Positions 13,820 through 21,956 of a stretch of 64,000 nt of DNA are shown piece by piece. Position numbers and translations under genes: made by a program. How positions within the stretch are numbered: the first letter of the stretch is position 1; each line of letters starts with the position of its first letter. Origin of the DNA: Acinetobacter sp. ANC 3929 (GTDB lineage Bacteria; Pseudomonadota; Gammaproteobacteria; Pseudomonadales; Moraxellaceae); assembly GCF_000369405.1 (NCBI RefSeq), contig NZ_KB849994.1:555942-619941 (forward strand). The letters run 5' to 3'. The notes under the pieces were generated by a model. That model did no database searches. It was not told where the DNA came from and saw only the letters and a list, made by a program, of their open reading frames with translations.

Positions 13820-14410
13820 ATGACTGCTCTGCACAAATCATTCGGCTCATTCGAAATCAAAGCCGTAGACGATGAAAAACGAACATTTAAAGGGGTGGCA
13901 AGCACACCCAATCAGGATCGAGCAAAAGACATCATGGTTCCCACAGGTGCCAAGTTCACTTTGCCAATGCCATTACTTTTTCACCACGACCATAAATCAC
14001 CAATTGGTCATGTCACGGATGTGAAAGTGACCAGTAAAGGGATTGAGGTTGAAATTCATCTTCCAAAGATAGAAGAAGAAGGCGCATTGAAAGCCCGAAT
14101 TGAAGAGGCTTATCAGTCCTTGAAACACAACCTCATCAAGGGTCTATCCGTTGGGTTTCTCCCAAATTGGGATGACGTGGAAATGATCAAAGGTGGTGGC
14201 ATAAAATTTAATGATTGGGAGTTTTATGAACTTTCCTTAGTCACCATTCCATGCAATCGCGAAAGCGAAACAGATTTTAAAAAAGCATTTGAGGAACACA
14301 AAGCCGCGTTGGGCAAACAACCTCAGAACGTTCCAGATGGCGATTCATCTGAACAAAAACACGTAATCGTAAAACTAAATAGCCCAACACAGGGTGGAGT
14401 AAAACTATGA
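13820..14410 (+). CDS. HK97-family prohead protease (S78)
   Basis: About 196 residues. The motif order is FKGVASTPNQDRAKDIMVPTG, PLLFHHDHKSPIGHV (catalytic His), then IKGLSVGFLP (catalytic Ser) and YELSLVTIPCN. This is the serine protease that matures the capsid. The ATG at 13820 has GGAGGGG upstream; the gene overlaps the capsid gene by four bases. Confidence 0.92.
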   Translation: MTALHKSFGSFEIKAVDDEKRTFKGVASTPNQDRAKDIMVPTGAKFTLPMPLLFHHDHKSPIGHVTDVKVTSKGIEVEIHLPKIEEEGALKARIEEAYQSLKHNLIKGLSVGFLPNWDDVEMIKGGGIKFNDWEFYELSLVTIPCNRESETDFKKAFEEHKAALGKQPQNVPDGDSSEQKHVIVKLNSPTQGGVKL

Positions 14411-15744
14411 ATAAATACTTAAAGCAGCTTCTTGATGCATTAGCTGCGAAGAATGCAGAAAAACAAGGAATTGTCACCAAAGCTTTAGATGCTGGTCAGA
14501 CCCCCAATGAGGAAGAAGAACAGCAAATTGGCGTGATTGATGTTGAAATTGCAACGATTCAGAAAAATATTGATCGTGTCAAAGATATGATTAAGCAGGC
14601 TGAAACTGCTGCGACCACAGCAACACCAGTTGCAGGTGACAATCCAGGAGAAGCAGAAAAGTCCGCAAAAGGCGATCCCAAGCCTAAAGATGATCCTAAG
14701 GTAGAAGTTAAATCCAATCTTCCTAAAGGTATGCCTTTTGCTCAGTTTGCTCGTGCAAAAATGCTTGCATGTCATGAGCAAAAACAAGGGCGACTAATGA
14801 CTGTCGTTGATGCGGCAAAAGCATTGGGCTATGACGAAGCAGTGGTTCAATATGTTGAAAAAGCCACTTTGGGTACCACTACTGATGCTGGTTTCGCTGC
14901 GCCACTTGTGCAGCAAGACACATACAAAGGCGATTTCTTAGAATTGCTTCGTAATGCAACCATCTTTGATAAGTTGCAAGGTTATCGTGCTGTTCCGTTC
15001 AATGTGAAAATTAACGGTCAATTAAGTGGTGGTACGGCTTCATGGGTTGGTGAAGGCGCTAAAAAGCCTTTAACTAACCCGACATTCAACAGTATCGAAA
15101 TCAAAGAGCATAAATTGGCTGCGATTACAGTTTATACGCAAGAATTGTTGCGTCGTGCCGATCCAGCAATTGATCAACTTGTGCTTAATGATTTGATTGA
15201 AGCAACCAAAGTGCTGATTGATACCACGTTTCTTGGTACTCAAGCGCAAACCGATGTGACTCCATCGGGTATTCTGAATGGTGTAACAGCAATTGAACCT
15301 TCTGGCACTACGGCAGCAGCAATTGAAGCCGATTTGTTAAAACTTATCACGACATTTGTTGCCGCAAACCTTACCACTGACAATGCGTATTTCTTAATGA
15401 GTGAAACGCGTGCAATGCAATACGCTTTGCTTCGTGATGCTCTTGGAAATACATATTTCAACGGCATGAGCTTTGCGGGTGCAGCGCGTTCGCTTCTGGG
15501 TATTCCAGTTATCACGTCACAATCCATTGGCGACAAGATCATTCTTGTAAAAATGAGCGAATTGCTTGTTGCTCAGGACGGTGGTGTTGATGTGGCGTAC
15601 AGCGATCAAGCAACGCTTGTTGATGGATCTACAACCCATAACCTATGGCAAGAAAACAAATTTGCCATTCGTGTAGAGAAGTTCATCACTTGGGCGAAAC
15701 GTCGCGCCATTGCAGCGGCATTCCTGGACTACAGCACACCGTAA
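14407..15744 (+). CDS. HK97-fold major capsid protein
   Basis: A 445-residue protein. The first ~110 residues are a charged coiled-coil delta domain (IGVIDVEIATIQKNIDRVKD) with a Lys/Asp-rich linker, and the rest is the HK97 capsid domain (ATLGTTTDAGFAAPLV, LRNATIFDKLQGYR, AITVYTQELLRRADPAIDQL). The scaffold-like delta domain should be removed by the protease just upstream. Next to it lies a terminator and then an inserted GIY-YIG cassette. Confidence 0.93.
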   Translation: MNKYLKQLLDALAAKNAEKQGIVTKALDAGQTPNEEEEQQIGVIDVEIATIQKNIDRVKDMIKQAETAATTATPVAGDNPGEAEKSAKGDPKPKDDPKVEVKSNLPKGMPFAQFARAKMLACHEQKQGRLMTVVDAAKALGYDEAVVQYVEKATLGTTTDAGFAAPLVQQDTYKGDFLELLRNATIFDKLQGYRAVPFNVKINGQLSGGTASWVGEGAKKPLTNPTFNSIEIKEHKLAAITVYTQELLRRADPAIDQLVLNDLIEATKVLIDTTFLGTQAQTDVTPSGILNGVTAIEPSGTTAAAIEADLLKLITTFVAANLTTDNAYFLMSETRAMQYALLRDALGNTYFNGMSFAGAARSLLGIPVITSQSIGDKIILVKMSELLVAQDGGVDVAYSDQATLVDGSTTHNLWQENKFAIRVEKFITWAKRRAIAAAFLDYSTP

Positions 15745-15790
15745 TCTATAAATGCTCAAAAAACAGCTCCTGAATTTAATTTTCACCATA

Positions 15791-15814
15791 ACAACCTCTT
15801 CCGAGGTTGTTTTT
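15791..15814 (+). terminator. Terminator after the capsid gene
   Basis: ACAACCTC pairs with GAGGTTGT over a TTCC loop, followed by TTTT. It marks the left limit of the GIY-YIG cassette. Confidence 0.75.
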
Positions 15815-15858
15815 ATAAGGATTTTTTAATAATTTTTTATAAAAACAACCTAATTTTT

Positions 15859-15908
15859 TGGTATAATAAATAAGCGAAAAGCCTAGTTGCTGGAAACAAC
15901 TAAGCCTT
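15859..15908 (+). promoter_or_regulatory. Extended -10 promoter and leader hairpin of the GIY-YIG gene
   Basis: TGGTATAAT (15859-15867) is an extended -10 sequence; no good -35 is visible. The following leader has a near-perfect inverted repeat, GCCTAGTTG (15881-15889) with CAACTAAGC (15897-15905). This gives the inserted nuclease gene a transcript of its own. Confidence 0.6.
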
Positions 15909-15938
15909 TCTAATCAACCTGTTATTGAGACTAACAAG

Positions 15939-16724
15939 ATGACTAAATCCAATTCTAAAGTCATAGCGCCTGCTATGCAATCTAAGACTGAAATATTTAT
16001 CCAAAAAGCTATTGCTGTGCATGGTGGTAGATACGATTACAGCAAAGTTGCTTATATTGTCAGCAAGAGTAAAGTGATAATCGGCTGTCCTGAACATGGT
16101 GATTTTGAGAAAAGACCAGATCATCATTTGGCTGGTCAGGGCTGTCTAAAATGTACAGGACTTGCCAAGTTAACAGTCAAAGAATTTATATCTAAAGCTA
16201 AATCAGTGCATGGCAACTTATACGACTACAGTCAGGTTAAATATATTAACAGCTACACCAAGGTAAAAATAATTTGTTCCTTGCATGGAGTTTTTGAGCA
16301 ACGACCCAATGATCATTTAAAGGCGTATGGTTGCTCAGAGTGCTCTAAAAACTTAAATGCGTACTCACTAAGTGTTTACGTGAAGACCTGCAAAAAATAC
16401 GATGGTCATTCCAGTCTTTATGTTGTTAGATTATTTAATGAAAATGAATCGTTCTTTAAGGTTGGAATTACTGTAAATGCAAAAAGCAGGTTTAGGGAGT
16501 ACACCAAAGCTGGCTATGCATGCGAGGTTATAACAACCATACGAGATAAGGCTGGTTATATTTGGAACTTAGAAAAGCGATTGCACTTTATCTTGAAACG
16601 GTGGCGATACAAACCGAAAAATGATTTTGGTGGTCAAACAGAGTGCTTCTCGCAGATACCAAAATTAGTTTGCAGATTGCTTGATGATATACAGCAGTCC
16701 ATGCAGATGCAGTTGATGACTTAA
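15939..16724 (+). CDS. Putative GIY-YIG (T5orf172/DUF723-type) endonuclease
   Basis: Two copies of a ~60-residue DUF723-type module come first (FIQKAIAVHGGRYDYSKVAY ... GCPEHGDFEKRPDHHLAGQG; then SKAKSVHGNLYDYSQVKY ... CSLHGVFEQRPNDHLKAYGC), each with a CxxC pair. A C-terminal GIY-YIG-like nuclease follows (SLYVVRLFN, FKVGIT, RFREYTKAGY, NLEKRLH, GQTECFS). It lies between capsid and portal, bracketed by terminators and with its own promoter and leader, which is typical of a homing-type insertion. Activity and target are not shown. Confidence 0.78.
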   Translation: MTKSNSKVIAPAMQSKTEIFIQKAIAVHGGRYDYSKVAYIVSKSKVIIGCPEHGDFEKRPDHHLAGQGCLKCTGLAKLTVKEFISKAKSVHGNLYDYSQVKYINSYTKVKIICSLHGVFEQRPNDHLKAYGCSECSKNLNAYSLSVYVKTCKKYDGHSSLYVVRLFNENESFFKVGITVNAKSRFREYTKAGYACEVITTIRDKAGYIWNLEKRLHFILKRWRYKPKNDFGGQTECFSQIPKLVCRLLDDIQQSMQMQLMT

Positions 16725-16727
16725 ATA

Positions 16728-16754
16728 AAATCCCACTCTAGGTGGGATTTTTTA
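16728..16754 (+). terminator. Terminator after the GIY-YIG gene
   Basis: AAATCCCAC pairs with GTGGGATTT around TCTAG, followed by TTTT. It closes the inserted cassette. Confidence 0.8.
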
Positions 16755-16768
16755 TATCTGGAGAAAAA

Positions 16769-16936
16769 ATGAAAATTAAGTATTTAAAAACGACCCACGA
16801 TTCCAATGTTGGGGATGTGAAAGAAATTCCTGATTTTCAGGCAAATGTATTGCTCAAAATTGGTGTTGCAGAGGTCTATACAGAACCGAAAAAAGCAGCA
16901 CCAAAAGCGAAAAAAGAAGATAAAACCAAAGAATAG
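16769..16936 (+). CDS. Small head-associated phage protein, 55 aa
   Basis: A 55-residue protein, MKIKYLKTTHDSNVGDVKEI, with a lysine/alanine-rich tail (KKAAPKAKKEDKTKE). The ATG at 16769 follows GGAG with five As between. It lies between capsid (with cassette) and portal. Small proteins like this are common in head clusters; no function recognised. Confidence 0.6.
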   Translation: MKIKYLKTTHDSNVGDVKEIPDFQANVLLKIGVAEVYTEPKKAAPKAKKEDKTKE

Positions 16937-16946
16937 GATGTAAAGA

Positions 16947-18377
16947 ATGGGCTTTTTCGGAAATTTATTTGGTAAAAAGAAATCCCTCCAAGGAGTCCAT
17001 TCAAACCAAGGGTGGACTTCTTTATTTGTACATGAGCCATATTCAGGGGCATGGCAAGAAAATAAGGAAATTACCCGCGAAGATATGACTGCATTTTATG
17101 CGGTATTTGCTTGCGTAAGCCTTATCTCTAAAGACATTGGCAAGATGCCTGTTCTGTTAAAAAAGAAGCAGCAAGGTGTCTTAGTTGATGCTTTAACCCC
17201 AAAAGAATTACAGCGTGTACTTCAAAAACCGAATAATTACCAAAACTGGCAGCAGTTCAACGAGCAATGGACGCAGAGCCTTTTGCTTAGGGGCAACACC
17301 TACGTTTTTAAAATGCGCGATGTGTTTGGCGAGTTATACCGATTGGTGGTTTTAAACCCTGATTTAGTGACTGTTCTTGTTGATGACCAAGCGAATGTGT
17401 TTTATCAGCTTACAAACGACCGATTAACACAGGCTGAAAATGTAATTGTTCCTGCGTCTGAAATTATCCATGACCGTATTAACGCAATTTATCACCCGCT
17501 AGTGGGATTAACGCCAATCATGGCGTGTAGTTTGGCGTCTGAACAGGGTATTTCGATTCTCAGAAACTCTAAAAACTTTTTTGCCAATGGATCCAAACCA
17601 GGTGGTGTTATTGAGGTGCCTGGGCCATTAGATGCAACAAAAGCCCGAGAGGTGAAAACCAAATGGGATGCAAATTATAGTGGTGCCAATGTGGGTAAAA
17701 CTGGTCTTTTGTCCGATGGAGCAAAATACGTAAACATTTCAATGTCAGCGATAGACAGCCAATTAATTGAACAACTTGGGATGTCTGCTCGTATTGTTTG
17801 TACGGCATTTAATGTGCCACCTTTTAAAATTGGCGTGACTGATGTTCAAGGTGCAACTAAAGTTTCTGATCTGAACGAAATCTACTATTCAGATTGCCTT
17901 CAATCCTATATCGAAGCACGTGAAAACCTTTTGGATGAGGGATTGGATTTACCTTCTTATGGTGTTGCGGCCTTCCTTGATCTTGATGTTCTAATCCGCA
18001 TGGATTCATCTAGTAAAATTGCATACTTCAAAGATGGCATCAGTGCAGGCATTTTTGCCCCCAATGAGGCGCGCCAGAAGTTGGGTTATTTACCTGTTAA
18101 AGGTGGCGAATCCCCTTATTTACAACAGCAAAACTACAATTTGGAAGCACTTGCTAAGCGTGATGCTAAAGAAGATCCATTTGGTAAATCTGAATCAACC
18201 ACTCAGTCTGATAATCCTCTTAAATCGCTCTATAAGGGCGTATTCAAAGACGATGTGCAGTACCAAAAAGGACAATTCATTACCAAGAATGGCGCACTCT
18301 GGCATGTTGAAAACGATCATTTTGGTGAATTTGACCATAAAAACTTTAAGTTATGTGCTAAGGAGTGGACAGAATGA
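16947..18377 (+). CDS. HK97-family portal protein
   Basis: A 476-residue portal (Phage_portal family): FYAVFACVSLISKDIGKMPV, LLRGNTYVFKMRDVFG, LVGLTPIMACSLASEQG and FNVPPFKIG are diagnostic. The protein forms the dodecameric portal through which terminase pumps DNA. Gene order is unusual because the portal comes after the capsid, whereas terL-portal-protease-capsid is usual in HK97 relatives. It overlaps the connector gene (ATGA). Confidence 0.93.
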   Translation: MGFFGNLFGKKKSLQGVHSNQGWTSLFVHEPYSGAWQENKEITREDMTAFYAVFACVSLISKDIGKMPVLLKKKQQGVLVDALTPKELQRVLQKPNNYQNWQQFNEQWTQSLLLRGNTYVFKMRDVFGELYRLVVLNPDLVTVLVDDQANVFYQLTNDRLTQAENVIVPASEIIHDRINAIYHPLVGLTPIMACSLASEQGISILRNSKNFFANGSKPGGVIEVPGPLDATKAREVKTKWDANYSGANVGKTGLLSDGAKYVNISMSAIDSQLIEQLGMSARIVCTAFNVPPFKIGVTDVQGATKVSDLNEIYYSDCLQSYIEARENLLDEGLDLPSYGVAAFLDLDVLIRMDSSSKIAYFKDGISAGIFAPNEARQKLGYLPVKGGESPYLQQQNYNLEALAKRDAKEDPFGKSESTTQSDNPLKSLYKGVFKDDVQYQKGQFITKNGALWHVENDHFGEFDHKNFKLCAKEWTE

Positions 18378-18664
18378 GCTTAGTCACACTCGAAGAAGTC
18401 AAACAGCATCTTCGCTACGATGATGACTCCAACGATACGAACATAGAAATCTACATAAAGGCCGCTGAATCAGCGGTTTTTCGTTATACGGATGAAGTTC
18501 ATCATGCACAACCGCCTGAAGAATTTAAATTGGCTGTTCTGGTCTACGTTGGTTTCTATGACAAGTACCGCAATGCCGAGTCTGATGCACCAGTGAATGG
18601 AAATTACATGCCGCAACCTGTTCAGGCGTTGCTATTCCCTTATAGAACACCTACAGCAATCTAG
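18374..18664 (+). CDS. Head-tail connector (gp6-like)
   Basis: MSLVTLEEVKQHLRYDDDSN, then IYIKAAESAVFRYTD: the small helical connector family (Phage_connect_1, HK97 gp6-like) that forms a ring below the portal. Length 96 residues is typical. It starts inside the portal stop codon (ATGA), so it is translated together with portal. Confidence 0.87.
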   Translation: MSLVTLEEVKQHLRYDDDSNDTNIEIYIKAAESAVFRYTDEVHHAQPPEEFKLAVLVYVGFYDKYRNAESDAPVNGNYMPQPVQALLFPYRTPTAI

Positions 18665-18673
18665 GAGGGTGAT

Positions 18674-19021
18674 ATGGGACAAAGCGCAGGTGAATTAAGA
18701 CACAGAGTTGTTATTCAGAAGTATCAGCAAGGTGGACGGGATGATGATGGATTTGAAATTGAAGGTGGTTGGATTGAATACGCAAAGTTATGGGCCAAAG
18801 TCACGCCACTATCAGCCAAAGATTTAATTGCGGCTCAAGCGGATCAATCCGAAGGCACAGCAAGAATGAAAATTCGTTATCGAACGGACATTGATACTGA
18901 AATGCAAGTGATTTGGAAAGATCGCTTGTTTTCAATCAAGAGTCAGGCTCTTGATGACAATGAAGATTCATATACATATTGCACCTTCTTGCTTGGCCAA
19001 GGGGTAGAAAGATCCAAGTGA
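18674..19021 (+). CDS. Head-tail adaptor
   Basis: GELRHRVVIQKYQQGGRDDD, followed by LWAKVTPLSAKDLIAAQADQ: the typical head-tail joining protein family (Phage_H_T_join; SPP1 gp16-like). The length, 115 residues, fits. Starts ten bases after the connector, with a GGAGG site. Confidence 0.87.
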   Translation: MGQSAGELRHRVVIQKYQQGGRDDDGFEIEGGWIEYAKLWAKVTPLSAKDLIAAQADQSEGTARMKIRYRTDIDTEMQVIWKDRLFSIKSQALDDNEDSYTYCTFLLGQGVERSK

Positions 19022-19028
19022 GGTGCCT

Positions 19029-19550
19029 ATGGCTAGTGTTGAGGTTAAGCTTGAAGGGTTGGAGGAAGTCTTAAAAAAATTAAATAGATTATCTAACCAA
19101 AGGCTTGTTAAAAATGCTGCTAACCGTGCTGCAAGAAAAGCCATGAATATTGTTAAAGATGCAGCAAAACAAAATGCAAAAAGAATTGACGACCCAGAAA
19201 CTCGTGAAGCGATTTATGAGAATGTCACAGTCAGTCAAGGTAAAACTCGGAACAGCTCATACGTGAGAATGCGTGTTGGCATCATGGGTGGTGCTGGATC
19301 GAATAGCAAAAGCAAAAAAATCGTCTTCAAAGAAAGAAAAAAAAGAGGTGAAGCCAAGCAGGTTCTCGATGACGACACCATAGCTCTACCGGGCGGGAAT
19401 ACTAAATATTGGCGTTTCATCGAATTTGGAACATCACATATTCCAGCCACGCCTTTTATGCGACCCGCTTTAGCAAATAACATTCAGCAAGTAACGAATA
19501 AGTTTACAGAAGCGTTTTCGCTCGAACTCGACAAGGAATTACTCAAATGA
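19029..19550 (+). CDS. HK97 gp10-like tail-completion protein
   Basis: A basic protein with VEVKLEGLEEVLKKLNRLS and a C-terminal YWRFIEFGTSHIPATPFMRP motif, diagnostic for the HK97 gp10 family at the head-tail interface. I start at ATG 19029 (GAGG five bases upstream) and not at the GTG six bases earlier. It overlaps the next gene by four bases. Confidence 0.87.
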   Translation: MASVEVKLEGLEEVLKKLNRLSNQRLVKNAANRAARKAMNIVKDAAKQNAKRIDDPETREAIYENVTVSQGKTRNSSYVRMRVGIMGGAGSNSKSKKIVFKERKKRGEAKQVLDDDTIALPGGNTKYWRFIEFGTSHIPATPFMRPALANNIQQVTNKFTEAFSLELDKELLK

Positions 19551-19909
19551 GTTTCTTACCCATATTCCGAACACTCAATGCAGACAGTGCAGTAAAGACA
19601 TTACTCGGCAATGACTTGCGTGTTTATGAAGATATTGCACCCTTGCATGCATCAGTGCCTTACGCAGTCTGGCAAGAAGTAGGCGGAAGTGCTGAAAATA
19701 GCCTTGATTGCTCCGCTAAGACTGATCATGTCATGTATCAAGTGATTGTGTATGACACCAATCAAAAACGCGCCTATGAAGCACGTGAAGCAATCAGAAA
19801 GGCCTTGGAAATACAAAGCTACATCTTAAATCCGCGAATTAGCAACTACGAAACAGACACAAAGCTGTTTGCGCGAGGATTTGATGCAAATTGGTTTTTA
19901 AGTCGTTAA
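19547..19909 (+). CDS. DUF3168 tail terminator-like protein
   Basis: A 120-residue DUF3168 protein: PYAVWQEVGGSAENSLDCSA, VMYQVIVYDTNQKRAYEARE are characteristic. Members act at the tail-head joint. The ATG overlaps the previous stop. A strong terminator and an accessory antirepressor cassette follow. Confidence 0.85.
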   Translation: MSFLPIFRTLNADSAVKTLLGNDLRVYEDIAPLHASVPYAVWQEVGGSAENSLDCSAKTDHVMYQVIVYDTNQKRAYEAREAIRKALEIQSYILNPRISNYETDTKLFARGFDANWFLSR

Positions 19910-19925
19910 AGAATTTACCTAAATC

Positions 19926-19953
19926 AAACCTGTCCTTAGCGGCAGGTTTTTTT
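19926..19953 (+). terminator. Terminator after the DUF3168 gene
   Basis: AAACCTG and CAGGTTT form the stem (with an additional CC/GG pair inside) and seven Ts follow. It separates the connector operon from the antirepressor cassette. Confidence 0.75.
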
Positions 19954-19974
19954 ATGCCTGAAATTCAGGCAACC

Positions 19975-20047
19975 CACTGGCTAGGCTGATCCCCGAAAAG
20001 AAGATGGTCGTTTTGACTGTTCATACTTCTTCCTGCCAGTGTTTTTT
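19975..20047 (+). promoter_or_regulatory. Attenuator-like leader of the antirepressor gene
   Basis: CACTGGC (19975-19981) and GCCAGTG (20035-20041) close a long hairpin, with AGAAG/CTTCTT pairing inside, followed directly by TTTTTT. The 3' half has the form of a terminator 26 bases before the start codon of the AntA-like protein. A smaller hairpin, GCCTG-AAATT-CAGGC, precedes it (19956-19970). Confidence 0.5.
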
Positions 20048-20072
20048 CTTTATGAGCAGTCGGAGAAGCATT

Positions 20073-20603
20073 ATGAATGCGATTGTAAATTTTAAATCCA
20101 ATCCATTTCTTGAAGTAGAGTTAAATGGGAAAGTTCAGCTAGGTGTAAATGCACGAAATTTACACAAGATGCTTGAAGTAAAGGCTGAATTCTCCCACTG
20201 GATTAAACGTCGAATTAATCAATGTAAATTTGAACAGAATTTTGATTATGTAGTTATCGTCAAAAAAGACGAAAACCTAAAAGGTGGTCGCCCAACAACT
20301 GAATATATCATTTCAGTTGATATGACTAAGCATTTAGGAATGATGGAGCGGAATGATAAAGGACATGAGATTCGTAAGTATTACATCGAGCAAGAGGAAT
20401 TAGCTAGACAGCTCAAAGATGGATTGCAGGTTCGCATTGGTGAACTCTCAGCACAGATTGATGTAATCACCCAATCATTATCGGGTGCCGCAAGCTTCTT
20501 ATCAATTCATGGTAAACAAACCAAGCCTGCAATGCTCAAAGAATTGGACGATCTAATTAAAGAAGCTCAACCATCTTTGGATTTTAAAGACGAAAACGAC
20601 TAA
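20073..20603 (+). CDS. AntA/AntB-type antirepressor
   Basis: The start MNAIVNFKSNPFLEVELNGK, then LGVNARNLHKMLEVKAEFSHWI and GRPTTEYIISVDMTKHLGMM is the AntA/AntB antirepressor domain; the C-terminal part is a coiled coil. Such proteins inactivate phage repressors. Its position inside the tail cluster, between terminators and behind a terminator-like leader, suggests an independent anti-immunity switch. The ATG at 20073 has CGGAG upstream; the longer open frame would start inside the leader hairpin. Confidence 0.82.
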   Translation: MNAIVNFKSNPFLEVELNGKVQLGVNARNLHKMLEVKAEFSHWIKRRINQCKFEQNFDYVVIVKKDENLKGGRPTTEYIISVDMTKHLGMMERNDKGHEIRKYYIEQEELARQLKDGLQVRIGELSAQIDVITQSLSGAASFLSIHGKQTKPAMLKELDDLIKEAQPSLDFKDEND

Positions 20604-20621
20604 ACAAACCAAAACCCCGCG

Positions 20622-20641
20622 CCACCGAAAGGTGGTTTTTT
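20622..20641 (+). terminator. Terminator after the antirepressor
   Basis: CCACC and GGTGG with a GAAA tetraloop, followed by TTTTTT. Confidence 0.75.
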
Positions 20642-20668
20642 AATGCCAAAAATTGAGGAGTACTACTC

Positions 20669-21133
20669 ATGGCGAACGTTCTTGTAAACGGTATGGGAAT
20701 TTATGTATACGATGGCACAGCCATTACAAAAATCAACTGTATCAAAACTCTTGATTTTGGTTCTGATTCAACGACTCGTATTGAAAATACGTGTCTTGAT
20801 GAGCCGAATACAAAATCTTATGTATCGGGCTTATCTGATCCGGGTCAAGGTTCAATTGGCTATGACTTTGATGATGAAAACACATCACATGACAAACTAG
20901 AAGAATGGGCTAGAGACAAAAAACAAAACTTACAGTTCTATATCGGCTCTAGAGGTAGCAATGATGCACCGACACTAACAGGTGGCAGCGTTACTTTGCC
21001 TGAAACTCGTACTTGGTGGTCGTTTATGGGTGGTTTATCAAGCCCTACACCAACATTTGAAGCTGATGCACTGGTTGCATACACCATTACATTGGAACGA
21101 TCAACTGAAGTGATCCGCACCCCTAAAACTTAA
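20669..21133 (+). CDS. Major tail (tube) protein
   Basis: The 154-residue protein has the tail-tube pattern: GMGIYVYDGTAITKINCIKT, TRIENTCLDEPNTKSYVSGL and GSIGYDFDDENTSHDKLEEW. The position directly before the G/GT pair matches siphophages with a long tail. The tail tube polymer surrounds the tape measure. Confidence 0.85.
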   Translation: MANVLVNGMGIYVYDGTAITKINCIKTLDFGSDSTTRIENTCLDEPNTKSYVSGLSDPGQGSIGYDFDDENTSHDKLEEWARDKKQNLQFYIGSRGSNDAPTLTGGSVTLPETRTWWSFMGGLSSPTPTFEADALVAYTITLERSTEVIRTPKT

Positions 21134-21152
21134 ATAATTGGAATCAAGAAAA

Positions 21153-21533
21153 ATGGCCAAGACTAAAGAGCAAGCGGTAAACGCAGAATCAATCAAAAAA
21201 TTTAATCTTCAAGATATCGCAAAAGGCGCATTGGTAGGCTCAATCCGAAACTTGCCTGTAGAGTTTTATCACGATGGAGAAAAAGTATCTGTAGATATTC
21301 GGGTCAAGCAATTGCCTTATAAGGTAACAGAGCCTTTATTCACTCGGCTTAACAAAGGTGAAGATGTGGTAGCTGAATGGCTTTCACTGACTTTGGTAAA
21401 TGATGAGGGTGATATCTACTTAACCAAAGAACAAGTTGATGAGTATTTTACTCAAAGTTTGGCGGGCGCAATTTTTAATGTGGTAACTGGCTTGGAGGCA
21501 GTTGCAAAAGACAAGCAGGGAAAGTTGAATTAA
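21153..21533 (+). CDS. Tail assembly chaperone G
   Basis: A 126-residue acidic protein (FNLQDIAKGALVGSIRNLPV, then VAEWLSLTLVNDEGDIYLTK) in the G position between tail tube and tape measure. It ends TAA at 21531-21533, immediately after a GGGAAAG slippery heptamer at 21518-21524. Chaperone G binds the tape measure during tail assembly. See the GT fusion entry for the frameshifted form. Confidence 0.82.
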   Translation: MAKTKEQAVNAESIKKFNLQDIAKGALVGSIRNLPVEFYHDGEKVSVDIRVKQLPYKVTEPLFTRLNKGEDVVAEWLSLTLVNDEGDIYLTKEQVDEYFTQSLAGAIFNVVTGLEAVAKDKQGKLN

Positions 21534-21844
21534 CGCCAGAGGACGAGTTTTGGTGCGAGCTTGTATCTAACGGTATTGCAGGAAAAACAATAGCCGAAGC
21601 TAAAGAAAATATGACTTTAGTTGAGGCTCAAATCTGGTCTTCATATATCTGGAAGTACGGAAGCCTCAATACTGGTCGAAGAGTTGAACAAGTTATTGGT
21701 GGCGCACTTGCATTTTATGCAAATTCTAATCGTGGTAAAAATGGTAAAGAGATTTCGCCTTATGCTTTTATGCCCCACGAACAGAAGCCTAAAGTGATTG
21801 AAATGGATGCTGAGGATTATTTGAATAGTTGGGTGGGTAAATAG
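21153..21844 (+). CDS. Tail assembly chaperone GT (programmed -1 frameshift product)
   Basis: Ribosomes that slip back one base on G-GGA-AAG (21518-21524) would read on in the -1 frame, giving KVELTPEDEFWCELVSNGI continuous with MTLVEAQIWSSYIWKYGSLN up to 21844, about 230 residues in all. The downstream frame is open from before the slip site, has no ribosome binding site of its own and looks like the T domain. GGGAAAG is the heptamer that lambda uses for G-GT. Confidence 0.75.
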
Positions 21845-21862
21845 ATTTACCCAATTCATTAT

Positions 21863-21891
21863 TTGACCAAATATTATTTATTTATGATACT
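21863..21891 (+). promoter_or_regulatory. Promoter of the 21957 accessory gene
   Basis: TTGACC (21863-21868), 17 bp, GATACT (21886-21891), in the gap after GT. It gives the accessory gene its own expression in the lysogen. Confidence 0.6.
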
Positions 21892-21956
21892 ACTTCAATA
21901 ACTTAATAATGTTACGACAATGTGTGTCGTTATGCTTAATTTATTCTGGGGTGATC

